NCBI RefSeq assembly: GCF_040050925.1
Contig: NZ_CP157390.1
Span: forward strand, 620,001 to 684,000
Length of the DNA stretch: 64,000 bases
Direction of reading: 5' to 3'
Origin: Leifsonia sp. NPDC080035
GTDB lineage: Bacteria; Actinomycetota; Actinomycetes; Actinomycetales; Microbacteriaceae
The position numbers and the translations under genes were made by a program. Shown here piece after piece: positions 26,362 through 34,917 of the stretch (positions are counted from its first letter, which is position 1; every line of letters starts with the position of its first letter). Below the pieces are notes generated by a model. That model was given only the letters and a program-made list of their open reading frames with translations. It ran no database searches and was not told where the DNA came from.

Positions 26362-28707
26362 ATGAGCGAGGAGCAGCAGAAACCGATCGTCGGAAGCCCG
26401 CTGCCACCGGCGACGACCCTCCCCTTCCCGCCGCCGTCCTCCGGCAGCGTCGCCCGGCGGACCATGCAAGAGTCGACCTACAGCCCGAAGCCGCCGGAGC
26501 GGCACCTGCCCGCGGACGCGCCGAACGTGCTGGTCATCCTGATCGACGACGCCGGCCCCGCGCTGCCGGAGCCGCTGGGAGGCGCCGTGCGCACGCCGAC
26601 CCTCGAGCGCATCCGGAACAACGGCGTCGGCTACAACCGGTTCCACACCACCGCGATGTGCTCCCCCACCCGCGCGTCCCTGCTGACCGGGCGCAACCAC
26701 CACCGCGTCGGCTACGGCCAGATCGCCGAGCTCGCGAACGACTGGGACGGCTACTCCGGGCGCATCCCGAAGACCAGCTCGACGCTCGCCAAGGTTCTCG
26801 GCGAGTACGGCTACGCGACGGCCGCGTGGGGCAAGTGGCACAACACGCCAGCGGAGGAAACCAGCGCCGCAGGCCCCTTCGACCACTGGCCCACCGGCTA
26901 CGGCTTCGATTACTTCTACGGGTTCCTCGCCGGGGAGGCGTCCCAGTACGAGCCGAACCTCGTGCGCAACACCACGATCGTCCGACCGCCGAAGACGCCG
27001 GAGCAGGGCTACCACCTGAGCGAGGACATCGCGGAGGACGCCATCGGCTGGCTGCGCAACCACAAGGCGCTCGCACCCGACCAGCCGTTCTTCCTGTACT
27101 GGGCGACCGGTGCCCTGCACGGACCGCATCACATCATGAAGGAGTGGGCCGACACGTACGCCGGCGCCTTCGACGACGGCTGGGACGCGTACCGCGAGCG
27201 CGCGCACGCGGGCGCGAAGGCGGCCGGTTGGATCCCCGAGGACGCGGAGCTGACCCCGCGGCCGGACGACCTGCAGGCCTGGGACGACGTGCCGGAGCAC
27301 CAGCGCCCGTTCCAGCGCCGGCTGATGGAGGTCGCCGCCGGGTTCGGCGAGCACGCCGACGTGCAGGCGGGACGCGTCGTCGACGAGCTCGACGCCCTCG
27401 GCTACGCGGACAACACCATCGTCATCTACATCTGGGGCGACAACGGCTCCTCCGGCGAGGGCCAGAACGGCACGATCAGCGAGCTGCTCGCGCAGAACAT
27501 GATCCCCACCACCGTCGACCAGCACATCGCGGCGCTGGAGGATCTCGGCGGCCTGGATGCGCTCGGCACGCCCGCCACCGACAACCAGTACCACGCCGCG
27601 TGGGCGTGGGCGGGCTCCACCCCGTACCAGGGCATGAAGCTGCTCGCCTCGCACCTGGGCGGCACCCGCAACCCGATGTTCGTCCAGTGGCCCGGCCGCA
27701 TCCAGCCGGACCCGGTGCCGCGCACGCAGTTCCACCACGTCGTGGATGTGGCCCCGACGCTCTACGAGATCATCGGCATCACGCCGCCGGACACCGTCGA
27801 CGGGCTGCCGCAGGACCCGATCGACGGCGTCAGCATGGCGTACTCGCTCGACGACCCGGCCGCGGAGAGCACCCGCCGCGTGCAGTACTTCGAGATCATG
27901 GGCAGCCGGTCGGTGTACGCGGACGGCTGGATGGCGTCGGCGCTCGGCCCGCGCCTGCCCTGGGTGCCCGGTGCGCCTCCCGGGATCCGCACGTGGACGC
28001 CCGACGACGACCGCTGGGAGCTCTACGACCTCGAATCGGACTGGAGCCAGGCGCACGACCTCGCCGCCGAACATCCGGACAAGCTCGCCGAGCTGCGCGA
28101 GGTGTTCGCGATCGAGGCGGCCAGGAACGACGCCCTGCCGATCGGTGGCGGCCTGTGGGTGCCGGTGATGCATCCCGAGGACCGGTTCAGCCCGCCGTAC
28201 ACGCGCTGGGAGATGACAGGGGACACCGTCCGCGTGCCCGAGTTCTGCGCACCCGCCCTGGGCAACCGCCCGAACACCGTGACGATCCGGCTGACCGCGC
28301 CCGAGCGCGCGAACGGTGTGCTCTACAAGCTCGGCGGCGCGGGCGGCGGACTCACCTGCTACCTCGTGGACGGCGTCCTCACCTACGAGTACAACCTGTT
28401 CCTGGTGCAGCGCACGATCATCGCGGCGCCGTCCGCCCTACCGGCCGGGGATGCGACGATCGAGATCGTGACCGCCCTGCAGGAGCCGCGCCCTGGCAGT
28501 CCCCTGACCGTCTCGCTCCGCGTCGACGGCACCGAGGTCGCGTCGGGCACGGTGCCCGTCAGCGCACCGCTGCTGTTCTCCGCGAACGACTGCCTCGACA
28601 TCGGCCGAGCGTACGGCGGCGCCGTCTCGCGCGCCTACGCCGAGAAGATGCCGTTCGCCTTCGACGGGAGCATCGGGGCGGTGACGATCGAGTACGCCGG
28701 GGGCTGA
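26362..28707 (+). CDS. Arylsulfatase-type sulfatase (formylglycine-dependent)
   Basis: A 781-residue enzyme of the sulfatase/alkaline phosphatase superfamily that hydrolyses sulfate esters. Cys100 in AMCSPTRASLLTGR is the C-x-P-x-R site converted to formylglycine. Metal ligands include DD at 62-63 (LIDDAG) and GDNGSS further on. GKWH and the GALHGPHH segments complete the active site. The last about 130 residues form a beta-rich C-terminal domain, as in the long bacterial arylsulfatases (about 780 residues is usual for this subgroup). There is no signal peptide, so it is probably cytoplasmic. No formylglycine-generating enzyme gene is in the window. CAGGAG lies seven bases before the ATG. It is monocistronic and ends at a large palindrome. 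Confidence 0.88.
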   Translation: MSEEQQKPIVGSPLPPATTLPFPPPSSGSVARRTMQESTYSPKPPERHLPADAPNVLVILIDDAGPALPEPLGGAVRTPTLERIRNNGVGYNRFHTTAMCSPTRASLLTGRNHHRVGYGQIAELANDWDGYSGRIPKTSSTLAKVLGEYGYATAAWGKWHNTPAEETSAAGPFDHWPTGYGFDYFYGFLAGEASQYEPNLVRNTTIVRPPKTPEQGYHLSEDIAEDAIGWLRNHKALAPDQPFFLYWATGALHGPHHIMKEWADTYAGAFDDGWDAYRERAHAGAKAAGWIPEDAELTPRPDDLQAWDDVPEHQRPFQRRLMEVAAGFGEHADVQAGRVVDELDALGYADNTIVIYIWGDNGSSGEGQNGTISELLAQNMIPTTVDQHIAALEDLGGLDALGTPATDNQYHAAWAWAGSTPYQGMKLLASHLGGTRNPMFVQWPGRIQPDPVPRTQFHHVVDVAPTLYEIIGITPPDTVDGLPQDPIDGVSMAYSLDDPAAESTRRVQYFEIMGSRSVYADGWMASALGPRLPWVPGAPPGIRTWTPDDDRWELYDLESDWSQAHDLAAEHPDKLAELREVFAIEAARNDALPIGGGLWVPVMHPEDRFSPPYTRWEMTGDTVRVPEFCAPALGNRPNTVTIRLTAPERANGVLYKLGGAGGGLTCYLVDGVLTYEYNLFLVQRTIIAAPSALPAGDATIEIVTALQEPRPGSPLTVSLRVDGTEVASGTVPVSAPLLFSANDCLDIGRAYGGAVSRAYAEKMPFAFDGSIGAVTIEYAGG

Positions 28708-28716
28708 GCGGGTGAC

Positions 28717-28770
28717 GATTTGTCCCAAATCGGTGCTCTCGGGCGCCCGGAGCAACGATTTGGGACAAAT
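28717..28770. terminator. Nested palindromic element between convergent genes
   Basis: A 15-bp arm (28718-28732) pairs perfectly with 28756-28770 and the centre GCTC...GAGC also pairs, giving one long hairpin. Each arm is itself a dyad: GATTTG-TCC-CAAATC at 28717-28731, and GATTTG-GGA-CAAAT in the second. It sits between the sulfatase stop (+) and the methyltransferase stop (-), so termination on both strands is likely. The internal dyads could also be protein sites. Confidence 0.6.
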
Positions 28771-28783
28771 GTCATGCCCACAC

Positions 28784-29401
28784 CTACCCGCGCCGGCGCG
28801 CGATGAGCGTTCCCTGCGGACGCTGGCCGGCCTCGATGCGCTCGTGCGCTTCGAGCACGTCGAATCCGGCCGCGTCCAGTTCGCCGCCGAGCGCATCCAC
28901 CGGCCAGCGGTAGGCGGCGATCACCGCGTGGTCGAACCGCTCGACCCGCTCGCCGGTGAAGAAGCCGACCAGGAGGCCGCCGCCCGGAGCGAGGACCCGG
29001 GCGAACTCCCGCAGCGGCGTCCCGACCGCCGACGGCTCGTGGTGGATGAGCGAGTACCAGGCGAGCACGCCGCCGAAGCTCGCGTCGCCCTCGTCCAGGG
29101 CGTCGATGCTGCCGAGCCGGAACGGAAGCCCCGGGTACTCCCGGCGGGCGCGCTGAACGAACTCGGGGACCTGATCCACGCCATGGGCGGCGAGGCCGCG
29201 CCCGGCGAGGTGCCGCGTCCAGTGCCCCGGTCCGCAGCCCGCGTCGAGGACGGGCCCGGTGAGCCCGTCCGCCCACCGCGACACGCGCTCGCGGTCGACG
29301 GGATCGGCGGCGTCGATCGAGCCGAACAGGTCGATGTACTCCGCCGAGCGGTCCGAGTACGCGCTCCGCACCGCGTCTCCCGCTCGCTCCGCGCTACGCA
29401 C
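28784..29401 (-). CDS. Class I SAM-dependent methyltransferase
   Basis: A 205-residue methyltransferase. SAM motif I is VLDAGCGPGHWTRHL, followed by the acidic HGVDQVPEF (motif II region), GSIDALDE, and the post-motif LAPGGGLLVGFF. The fold and length fit small-molecule methyltransferases of the UbiE/type 11 group; the acceptor is unknown. The GTG at 29401 was chosen because it overlaps the end of the preceding gene by eight bases and has GGGGAC upstream; the frame is open for 24 more codons but runs through that gene. It is the last gene of a short minus-strand operon. Confidence 0.82.
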   Translation of the reverse strand: MRSAERAGDAVRSAYSDRSAEYIDLFGSIDAADPVDRERVSRWADGLTGPVLDAGCGPGHWTRHLAGRGLAAHGVDQVPEFVQRARREYPGLPFRLGSIDALDEGDASFGGVLAWYSLIHHEPSAVGTPLREFARVLAPGGGLLVGFFTGERVERFDHAVIAAYRWPVDALGGELDAAGFDVLEAHERIEAGQRPQGTLIARRRG

Positions 29402-29789
29402 GCTCGTCCCCGCCGGTGGCGTCCCCGCGGTCGCCGTCCGCGCGCGCGGGCGCCGGCACGTGCTCGAGCGCAAGCGCGGGGTCGCCGTAGGAGCTGAGCA
29501 CCTGGCCGATCACCACCCGGTAGGGGCCGATCCAGCGCTCGTGCAAGCGCTTCGCCTCGCGGTGGGTGTCCATCCCGATCAGCTGGTGCAGCGCGTCCAG
29601 GCTGTCCCAGTAGTAGACCTCGGAGTGCAGCCCGGTCTGCGGGTTCTCCCACGCCTCCTCGCCCAGGAACCCGGGGATGGCACGGGCCCGCTCGGCGATC
29701 TCGTCGTTCAGCCGGTGGAACTCGTCGTCGTACGGCTTCGTGGCGAAGATGAAGGTCGACGTGTAGGTGGTGCGTCCCTCGCTGCTCAT
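29394..29789 (-). CDS. Antibiotic biosynthesis monooxygenase-like (ABM/dimeric alpha-beta barrel) protein
   Basis: A 131-residue protein with the ferredoxin-like ABM pattern: YTSTFIFATKPYDDEFHRL strand-helix, then IPGFLGEEAWENP, VYYWDSLDALHQLIGM, and HREAKRLHERWIGPY. Related proteins oxidise small substrates without cofactors or act in stress responses. The C-terminal about 25 residues are polar and disordered. The ATG at 29789 lacks a ribosome binding site but has TACGAT seven bases upstream, so a leaderless transcript is probable. It overlaps the methyltransferase gene by eight bases, suggesting coupled synthesis and perhaps consecutive modification of one compound (inference). Confidence 0.68.
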   Translation of the reverse strand: MSSEGRTTYTSTFIFATKPYDDEFHRLNDEIAERARAIPGFLGEEAWENPQTGLHSEVYYWDSLDALHQLIGMDTHREAKRLHERWIGPYRVVIGQVLSSYGDPALALEHVPAPARADGDRGDATGGDERA

Positions 29790-29796
29790 AGCGAGC

Positions 29797-29802
29797 ATCG
29801 TA
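29797..29802 (-). promoter_or_regulatory. Leaderless-type -10 box for the ABM-like gene
   Basis: TACGAT ends seven bases before the ATG at 29789. There is no Shine-Dalgarno sequence in between, so transcription would start at or next to the A of the start codon. Confidence 0.5.
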
Positions 29803-29808
29803 CGTTCA

Positions 29809-30771
29809 TCACGGGGTCGGGTCCGCGCGCACCCGCTGGCCGAACCCGTCGATCGCGGCAGTGGTGCGTTCCATCTCGACGGGGCCGCCGTGCCCTTCCT
29901 CTTCGACGATCTCGAGGACCGATCCCGGCCAGGCCCTGTGCAGAAGCCAGGGCGTGATCGACGGACCGCTGATGTCGCGGCGGCCGTGGATGAGGACGCC
30001 GGGGATGCCGGCGAGTCGACCGGCGCTCGGGATGACCTCCGACGCGCCGGTGAGGAAGCAGTCGTTCGCCCAGTAGTGGGTGACAAGGGTGGCGAAGTTG
30101 CGGCGTTGGCGGGCGTCCTCGTGGAGGGGCCCGGGCCTCCAGCCGGGGTCGAGGGAGATGTGCGTCGACTCCCACTCGTCCCAGCCGTCCGCGGCGGCGG
30201 CGCGCACGGCGGGGTCGCGGTCGCGCAGCAGCCGGGCGTAGTGCTCGACCACGCGGCCGCCGGGGGGTGTGCCCCGGGAGAAGCGTTCCCACGCTTCCGG
30301 GAAGATGGCGCCGACGCCCTCGGTGATCCAGTCGATCTCCGCCCTGCTCCCCGTCGTCACGGCGGTGAGGACGAGCTCGGTCACGCGGTCCGGGTGCGCG
30401 AGCGCGTAGGCGAGGGCGAGCGTCGACCCCCACGAGACCCCGTGCAGCAGCCACGCCTCGATGCCGAGGCGTTCCCGGACCGCCTCGATGTCGCCGACGA
30501 TCGCCTGCGTGGTGTTCTCGTCGAGCGCAACGAGGTCGTCGATCGCCCACGGGATGCTGCGGCCGCATCCGCGCTGGTCGATGCCGACGATGAGGTACCG
30601 GTCCGGGTCGAACCGCCGCCGATACCCGCCGGGGCCGAGCCCGCTTCCCGGTCCGCCGTGGAGGTACAGCGCGGGACGTCCGCGGGGATTGCCCGAGACC
30701 TCCCAGTAGATGCGGTTGCCGTCCGGACGTGCCAGCAGTCCGCTGTCGAACGGCTCGATCGGTGCGTGCAT
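29809..30771 (-). CDS. pip: Prolyl aminopeptidase (proline iminopeptidase), S33 family
   Basis: A 320-residue alpha/beta hydrolase that removes N-terminal proline from peptides in the cytoplasm. Visible signatures are the start region GLLARPDGNRIYWEVSGNP, the oxyanion HGGPG (38-42), the DQRGCGRS loop, and the nucleophile elbow GVSWGS with Ser113 (most family members have GGSWGS). An HGRRD segment supplies the Asp and EEGHGG the His. The ATG at 30771 is preferred; a TTG two codons upstream is possible. TAGGGT lies seven bases before the ATG with no ribosome binding site, so the message may be leaderless. A housekeeping role in peptide breakdown is likely. Confidence 0.9.
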   Translation of the reverse strand: MHAPIEPFDSGLLARPDGNRIYWEVSGNPRGRPALYLHGGPGSGLGPGGYRRRFDPDRYLIVGIDQRGCGRSIPWAIDDLVALDENTTQAIVGDIEAVRERLGIEAWLLHGVSWGSTLALAYALAHPDRVTELVLTAVTTGSRAEIDWITEGVGAIFPEAWERFSRGTPPGGRVVEHYARLLRDRDPAVRAAAADGWDEWESTHISLDPGWRPGPLHEDARQRRNFATLVTHYWANDCFLTGASEVIPSAGRLAGIPGVLIHGRRDISGPSITPWLLHRAWPGSVLEIVEEEGHGGPVEMERTTAAIDGFGQRVRADPTP

Positions 30772-30778
30772 GGTCAAA

Positions 30779-30784
30779 ACCCTA
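30779..30784 (-). promoter_or_regulatory. Leaderless-type -10 box for the prolyl aminopeptidase gene
   Basis: TAGGGT stands exactly seven bases before the ATG at 30771, with the non-purine-rich TTTGACC between them. It matches the TANNNT-N7-ATG pattern seen at other starts in this window. Confidence 0.45.
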
Positions 30785-30795
30785 TGGGGTCACCA

Positions 30796-31881
30796 TCAGC
30801 CGACGACCTTCTTCCAGCGGGCGGAGTAGGCGAGCGGACGGAAGCCGACCGCCTCGTTCACGTCGAGCATGTGCCGGTTGTCCTCAGCGTTCATCGTCTG
30901 CACCTCGGCGCTGTGCGGGAAGCGGGCGCTCAGCTCGCGCAGGTTCGTGAGCTTCAGCAGCATCCCGAGCCGGCGGCCGCGGTGGCCGGCGAGCACGAGG
31001 GTGTCCATCTGCTCGACCGGGCGGTCGTGCTCGGCCGGGACGTCGAGCTCGGTGAACCCGGCGGGCTCGCCCGTCGACTCGTGCACGGCGATCGTCGTGA
31101 GGATGGTCCGCGGGCTCGCCTCCCAGAGGTCGTCGACGGCGCGGACGCGCTCGGCGGTCCACACGTCGGACATCTCGATGCCGGCGTTCGGGGTATCGGT
31201 GCTCATGCGGGTGCGCATCAGCGCGATGGCGTCCACCCAGTCCTCTGGCGTGCGCCCCTGCCAGGTGACCGTGCGGTAGCCGGACGCGGCGGCGCTCGAC
31301 TCGCTCAGGTGCGCGGCCATCAGGTCGGAGTCGCCGGGGAGAGAGAAGCCGCTCAGCCGCCCGACCTGCTCCAGCGAGAAGCCGAAGCGGAGCGCGAAGC
31401 GCGTGGACGCCAGCCCCAGGGGCACGGAGCCGTAGCCGGTGGGCGCGGGGAGCGAGTCGCCGCCGATCCCGGCGGGGAAGTCGGTCTGGTTCTGGATGAT
31501 GCGGCGGCCGGCATCCACCGCGATCCGTTCCAGCCCGCGGTACAGGGCGGACCCGATGCCCGCACCGCGATGCTCCGGCAGCACGGCGACCGCCGCCCAG
31601 CACTCGGCGCCGTCGGCCGGCAGGACCACGTTGCCGCGGCCGACCACCCGGCCGTCCACGGTGGCGACGAGGCCGAGGCTCGTGTTGCCCTCGTCTCTCC
31701 AGTTCGGCAGCAGCTCGGCGGCGGCCACCTCGGGCGCGGGCAGCGGGGACGTGTCGCCGCGGAGCTCGGCGATGACGGCGTAGCGCACGGCGGCGAAGCC
31801 GATGAATTCGGCGGCGTCGGGGGCGTCGATGCTCTCCGGCACGGTGAGCGCGGAGATGGTGAAGGCAGGGCGGGAAGACAT
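30796..31881 (-). CDS. Tandem-GNAT N-acetyltransferase
   Basis: A 361-residue protein made of two GNAT domains. The first has VAVLPEHRGAGIGSALY (motif A, about residues 97-113). The second has VLAGHRGRRLGMLLKLTNL and the later MNAEDNRHMLDVNEAVGFRPL, the usual ending of the fold. Double-GNAT proteins of this length are common in actinobacteria and include mycothiol synthase-like enzymes, but the sequence here is not clearly MshD. The ATG follows GAGGTCCCC. It ends 24 bases before the prolyl aminopeptidase start and is co-directional, though that gene seems to have its own promoter. The substrate is unknown. Confidence 0.8.
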   Translation of the reverse strand: MSSRPAFTISALTVPESIDAPDAAEFIGFAAVRYAVIAELRGDTSPLPAPEVAAAELLPNWRDEGNTSLGLVATVDGRVVGRGNVVLPADGAECWAAVAVLPEHRGAGIGSALYRGLERIAVDAGRRIIQNQTDFPAGIGGDSLPAPTGYGSVPLGLASTRFALRFGFSLEQVGRLSGFSLPGDSDLMAAHLSESSAAASGYRTVTWQGRTPEDWVDAIALMRTRMSTDTPNAGIEMSDVWTAERVRAVDDLWEASPRTILTTIAVHESTGEPAGFTELDVPAEHDRPVEQMDTLVLAGHRGRRLGMLLKLTNLRELSARFPHSAEVQTMNAEDNRHMLDVNEAVGFRPLAYSARWKKVVG

Positions 31882-32062
31882 GGGGACCTCGGTTCGCAGG
31901 ATCGATCGATCGACTCACCCACGGTCGTGGGGAGGGAGGAGACTCACTGCTACCGGATCACGATGGACAGTGTTGCACGGCGGACGCAGGCGCAACAAGC
32001 ACCGCGCGGACACTCGCGTCGTTCGCGAGGTACGGTGACGGAGAACGAGCGAAGGAGTCGAC

Positions 32063-32713
32063 ATGGCGCGGATCACGGTGCTGGGCGGAACGGGATACAC
32101 GGGGGCGGCGATCGTCGCGGAGGCGGCGCGCCGCGGTCACGAGGTGACGGCGGTGAGCCGGTCCGAGCCGTCGGAGCCGGTCGACGGCGTCGAGTACGTG
32201 GTCGGGTCGGTGCTCGATCCGGCGGTGCTCGACCGGGTCGTGCCGGAACGGGATGCGGTGATCAGCGCCCTCTCGCCGCGCGGCGACATGGCCGGCGAGC
32301 TCGAGGGCGTCATCCGGGAGCTTGCCCGCCGAGCCGACGGAACGCCGACGCGCATCGCGCACGTCGGTGGCGCGTCCTCGCTTCTCGTCGCGCCGGACGG
32401 CCCGCGGCTCTGGGACGTGACGAAGGACGAGCTTCCCGACACGGTGAAGCCGGAGATCGAGACTGGCATGACCATCCTCGACGACCTGAAGGCCACGCCG
32501 GAGACGGTCGACTGGTTCTACATCAGCCCGCCCGAGGTCTACGGCGCGTGGGCGCCCGCCCCCGCGACCGGTCGGTACCGGCTGGGTGACGACGTGCTGC
32601 TGCGCGCCGAGGACGGCACCTCCACGATCTCCGCCGCGGACCTCGCGGTCGCGATCGTGGACGAGATCGAGCGGCCGGCGCACCACCGACGGCGCTTCAC
32701 CGCCGCGCACTGA
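32063..32713 (+). CDS. NAD(P)H-binding oxidoreductase, atypical SDR (NmrA/YwnB-like)
   Basis: A 216-residue protein beginning with the atypical-SDR dinucleotide motif VLGGTGYTGAAIV. VSRSEPS follows strand 2, and SVLDPAVLDRV is where the adenine-contacting Asp normally sits. It lacks the classical Tyr-x-x-x-Lys, placing it with NmrA/YwnB-type proteins that act as redox sensors or small reductases. There is a strong GAAGGAGT ribosome binding site. It is divergent from the tandem-GNAT gene and convergent with the XRE regulator. The substrate is unknown. Confidence 0.78.
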   Translation: MARITVLGGTGYTGAAIVAEAARRGHEVTAVSRSEPSEPVDGVEYVVGSVLDPAVLDRVVPERDAVISALSPRGDMAGELEGVIRELARRADGTPTRIAHVGGASSLLVAPDGPRLWDVTKDELPDTVKPEIETGMTILDDLKATPETVDWFYISPPEVYGAWAPAPATGRYRLGDDVLLRAEDGTSTISAADLAVAIVDEIERPAHHRRRFTAAH

Positions 32714-32754
32714 CGCGGGCGCACTGAGGCGGGCGCGCCCGTTCGGCGGCCGCG

Positions 32755-32789
32755 TGCGCGCAACTCCAGAGACGGCGCGCGAGTGCGCA
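32755..32789. terminator. Imperfect hairpin between convergent genes
   Basis: TGCGC-(GCA)-ACTC (32755-32766) can pair with GAGTGCGCA (32781-32789) around a bulge. It lies between the stops of the NAD(P)-binding protein gene and the XRE regulator gene. Weak but well placed. Confidence 0.4.
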
Positions 32790-32790
32790 G

Positions 32791-33054
32791 CTAGGAGACC
32801 TTCCGCTCCCCGACGGTGCTGATCTCGGCCCAGACGTCGTCGAGCGACAGGCCGAGCACCCCGGCGATCGCCGCGATCGTCGGAAACGCGGGCGTCGCGA
32901 CGCGCCCCGACTCGATCTTGCGAAGGGTCTCCGGCGAGACGCCGGCGTCGAGGGCGACCCGGAGCATCGGCCGCTCGCCCCTGGCGCGGCGCACCAGCGC
33001 GCCGAGCGCGCGGCCGCGCTCAACCTCGTCGGGAGTGAGCGGGAGACGGACCAT
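32791..33054 (-). CDS. XRE family helix-turn-helix regulator
   Basis: An 87-residue DNA-binding protein with a single Cro/C1-type HTH: MLRVALDAGVSPETLRKIESGRVATPAFPTI, then AAIAGVLGLSLDDVW. The LGALVRRARGERP lead-in is also typical. It has no sensor domain, so it probably acts as a simple repressor dimer. The ATG at 33054 has TAGAAT seven bases upstream and no ribosome binding site, pointing to a leaderless message. It is divergent from a methionine aminopeptidase gene only 47 bases away, with a duplicated palindrome between them, so it likely represses both. Confidence 0.85.
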   Translation of the reverse strand: MVRLPLTPDEVERGRALGALVRRARGERPMLRVALDAGVSPETLRKIESGRVATPAFPTIAAIAGVLGLSLDDVWAEISTVGERKVS

Positions 33055-33061
33055 GCTGACG

Positions 33062-33094
33062 ATTCTAATACCGGGATACAAATACCGGTATAGT
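33062..33094. promoter_or_regulatory. Compact divergent leaderless promoters with twin ATACCGG operators
   Basis: On the minus strand TAGAAT (33062-33067) lies seven bases before the XRE ATG. On the plus strand TATAGT (33089-33094) lies seven bases before the aminopeptidase ATG. Between and across them are two dyads with AATACCGG direct repeats 14 bp apart: ATACCGGGAT (33068-33077, imperfect) and ATACCGGTAT (33082-33091, perfect). The second overlaps the plus-strand -10 box. Confidence 0.65.
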
Positions 33095-33101
33095 TATCGC
33101 C

Positions 33102-33875
33102 ATGATCGAGATCCTGACCCCGGACGAGCTCCGCCGCGCCCGCGACACCGGCACGCTCGTCGCCCGCATCCTGCAGACCCTGAAAGAGCGGGCCGCGGTC
33201 GGAACCTCCCTTCTCGACATCGATCGCTGGGCGCGCGAGCTGATCGTGGCGGCCGGAGCCGAGTCCTGCTACGTGGACTACGCGCCCTCCTTCGGCCGCG
33301 GACCGTTCGGCCACTACATCTGCACGTCCGTGAACGACGCCGTGCTGCACGGGATGCCGCACGCGTACGACCTCGCCGACGGCGACCTGCTGACCCTCGA
33401 CCTCGCCGTACGCCTGGACGGCATCGCCGCCGACGCCGCGATCAGCTTCGTCGTCGGCGACGCGATCGACGAGCAGAGCGCGGCGCTGATCGACGCGACG
33501 GAGCGGGCGCTGGCCGCCGCCATCGCGGTCGCCGGCCCCGGCGCGCGGATCGGCGACCTCTCGCACGCGATCGGCTCGGTGCTCGGCGCGGCCGGCTACC
33601 CGGTCAACACCGAGTTCGGCGGTCACGGGATCGGCAGCACCATGCACCAGGACCCGCACGTCTCCAACACCGGCCGTCCGGGGCGCGGCTACCGGCTGCG
33701 CCCGGGGCTGCTGCTCGCCCTGGAACCGTGGGCGATGATCGACACCGACGAGCTCGTCACCGACGCCGACGGCTGGACGCTGCGCAGCGCGACCGGCTGC
33801 CGCACCGCCCACAGCGAGCACACCATCGCGATCACCGAGGACGGCGCGGAGGTCCTCACCCGGCTGCGGGACTGA
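33102..33875 (+). CDS. map: Type I methionine aminopeptidase
   Basis: A 257-residue cytoplasmic metalloprotease that removes the initiator Met from nascent proteins. All five metal ligands are visible: Asp100 (LLTLDLAVR), Asp111 (IAADAAISF), His175 (FGGHGIG), Glu208 (LALEPWA) and Glu239 (HSEHTIAI). The substrate-site His84 (VLHGMPH) and His182 are also present. Length and pattern are those of type Ia enzymes. It is preceded by a leaderless-type promoter and the XRE operator. Control by a dedicated XRE repressor is unusual for this enzyme and suggests a second, conditionally expressed copy, with the main gene elsewhere in the genome (inference). Confidence 0.92.
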   Translation: MIEILTPDELRRARDTGTLVARILQTLKERAAVGTSLLDIDRWARELIVAAGAESCYVDYAPSFGRGPFGHYICTSVNDAVLHGMPHAYDLADGDLLTLDLAVRLDGIAADAAISFVVGDAIDEQSAALIDATERALAAAIAVAGPGARIGDLSHAIGSVLGAAGYPVNTEFGGHGIGSTMHQDPHVSNTGRPGRGYRLRPGLLLALEPWAMIDTDELVTDADGWTLRSATGCRTAHSEHTIAITEDGAEVLTRLRD

Positions 33876-33882
33876 GCGCGGT

Positions 33883-34917
33883 TCAGACCCGGCCTGCCGC
33901 GGCCAGGCGTTCGCGCACGGCTGCGAGCGGGATCGCGTGCGCGACGTTGCCGTCGGCGTGCCCGGTCGTCGTCGCGGCCAGGATCGAGTTGACCAGTGCC
34001 TCCTCGACCGCGTCCATCGTCGCCTGGAACATCGGCGACAGCACCGCGTCGTCGGGCGGGGCGCCCGCGCCGACCGAGAACGCGATCGCGTAGTCGCCGC
34101 TGCCCTGGGCGAAGTCGGCTCCGACGCCGCGCATCGCGAAGATCGCACGGCGCGCGCAGCGAGCGAGCTGGCGACCGTCCAGCGGGGCGTCCGTCGCCAC
34201 GACGATCATGCACGAGTTGCCGACCGTCTCCGCGGTGGGGCCTGGCACGAGCTCGGCCGACGGCATCGGGACGCCGGCGATCGACAGCGTCCCGCTGAAG
34301 TTCGTCTGCACGATCGCGCCGACCGTGCACGGCTCGCCCGCCACCGGCACGGTCCGCGAGGAGGTGCCGATGCCGCCCTTGAAGCCGAGCGCGACGGTCC
34401 CCGCCCCCGCGCCGACCGCGCCCTCGGCGACCGGCCCCGAGGCCGCGGAGGCGAGCGCCCGCTCGACGTCCGCGACGCCGAGCGCGCGCGAGCGGATGTC
34501 GGAGAGGAAGCCGTCGTTGGTCTCGCCGACGACGGGGTTCAGCGTGGTCGTGGACTCGTGGCCCGGGCGGCCCAGCATGTGCCCGAGCAGCGCATCCGCC
34601 ACCCGGTAGGCGGAGAGGGTGCTGGTGAGCAGGATGGGCGTCTCCAGCGCTCCGAGCTCCTGCAGCTGGGTCGCGCCGATCAGCTTGCCGAAGCCGTTGC
34701 CGACCGCGAGCCCGGCGGGCAGCCAGCGGCGCTCCGCGTCCAGCTGCTCCGGCACGATCGCGGTCACCCCGGTGTGCAGGCGGTCGGTGTGCACCGTGGC
34801 GTGGCCGACCAGCACGCCGGGGACGTCCGTGATCGCGTTCTCGCGCCCGCGCGGGAACGCGCCCGAACCGATCCCGAGGTCGGAGAGGCGAGCCCGCTCC
34901 GCTCCTCCCGCCGTCAC
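33883..34917 (-). CDS. P1 family (DmpA-like, S58) aminopeptidase
   Basis: A 344-residue N-terminal-nucleophile hydrolase. The N-terminus has the [14 protein letters not shown] motif of the family. VGNSCMIVV holds Ser235, the residue that becomes the new N-terminal nucleophile after self-cleavage at Asn-Ser in DmpA-type proteins. GNGFGKL and [10 protein letters not shown] are further family blocks. Relatives are L-aminopeptidase/D-Ala-esterase-amidases and beta-peptidases, so D-residue or beta-amino-acid peptides are possible substrates. The GTG start overlaps the stop of the ABC ATPase gene (GTGA), making this the last gene of a five-gene uptake operon. It is probably cytoplasmic because no signal peptide is present. 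Confidence 0.86.
   Translation of the reverse strand: MTAGGAERARLSDLGIGSGAFPRGRENAITDVPGVLVGHATVHTDRLHTGVTAIVPEQLDAERRWLPAGLAVGNGFGKLIGATQLQELGALETPILLTSTLSAYRVADALLGHMLGRPGHESTTTLNPVVGETNDGFLSDIRSRALGVADVERALASAASGPVAEGAVGAGAGTVALGFKGGIGTSSRTVPVAGEPCTVGAIVQTNFSGTLSIAGVPMPSAELVPGPTAETVGNSCMIVVATDAPLDGRQLARCARRAIFAMRGVGADFAQGSGDYAIAFSVGAGAPPDDAVLSPMFQATMDAVEEALVNSILAATTTGHADGNVAHAIPLAAVRERLAAAGRV

Noticed and set aside
24451..28173. Long open frame on the minus strand opposite the LuxR and sulfatase genes (over 1200 codons)
   Set aside because: It is an antisense shadow of two clear plus-strand genes; its composition is Arg/Gly/Val/Asp-rich without any domain, as expected for the complementary frame of GC-rich coding DNA.
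31899..31915. GATCGATCGATCGA-like microsatellite upstream of the tandem-GNAT gene
   Set aside because: Too short and simple to interpret; no link to a gene start or a known site.
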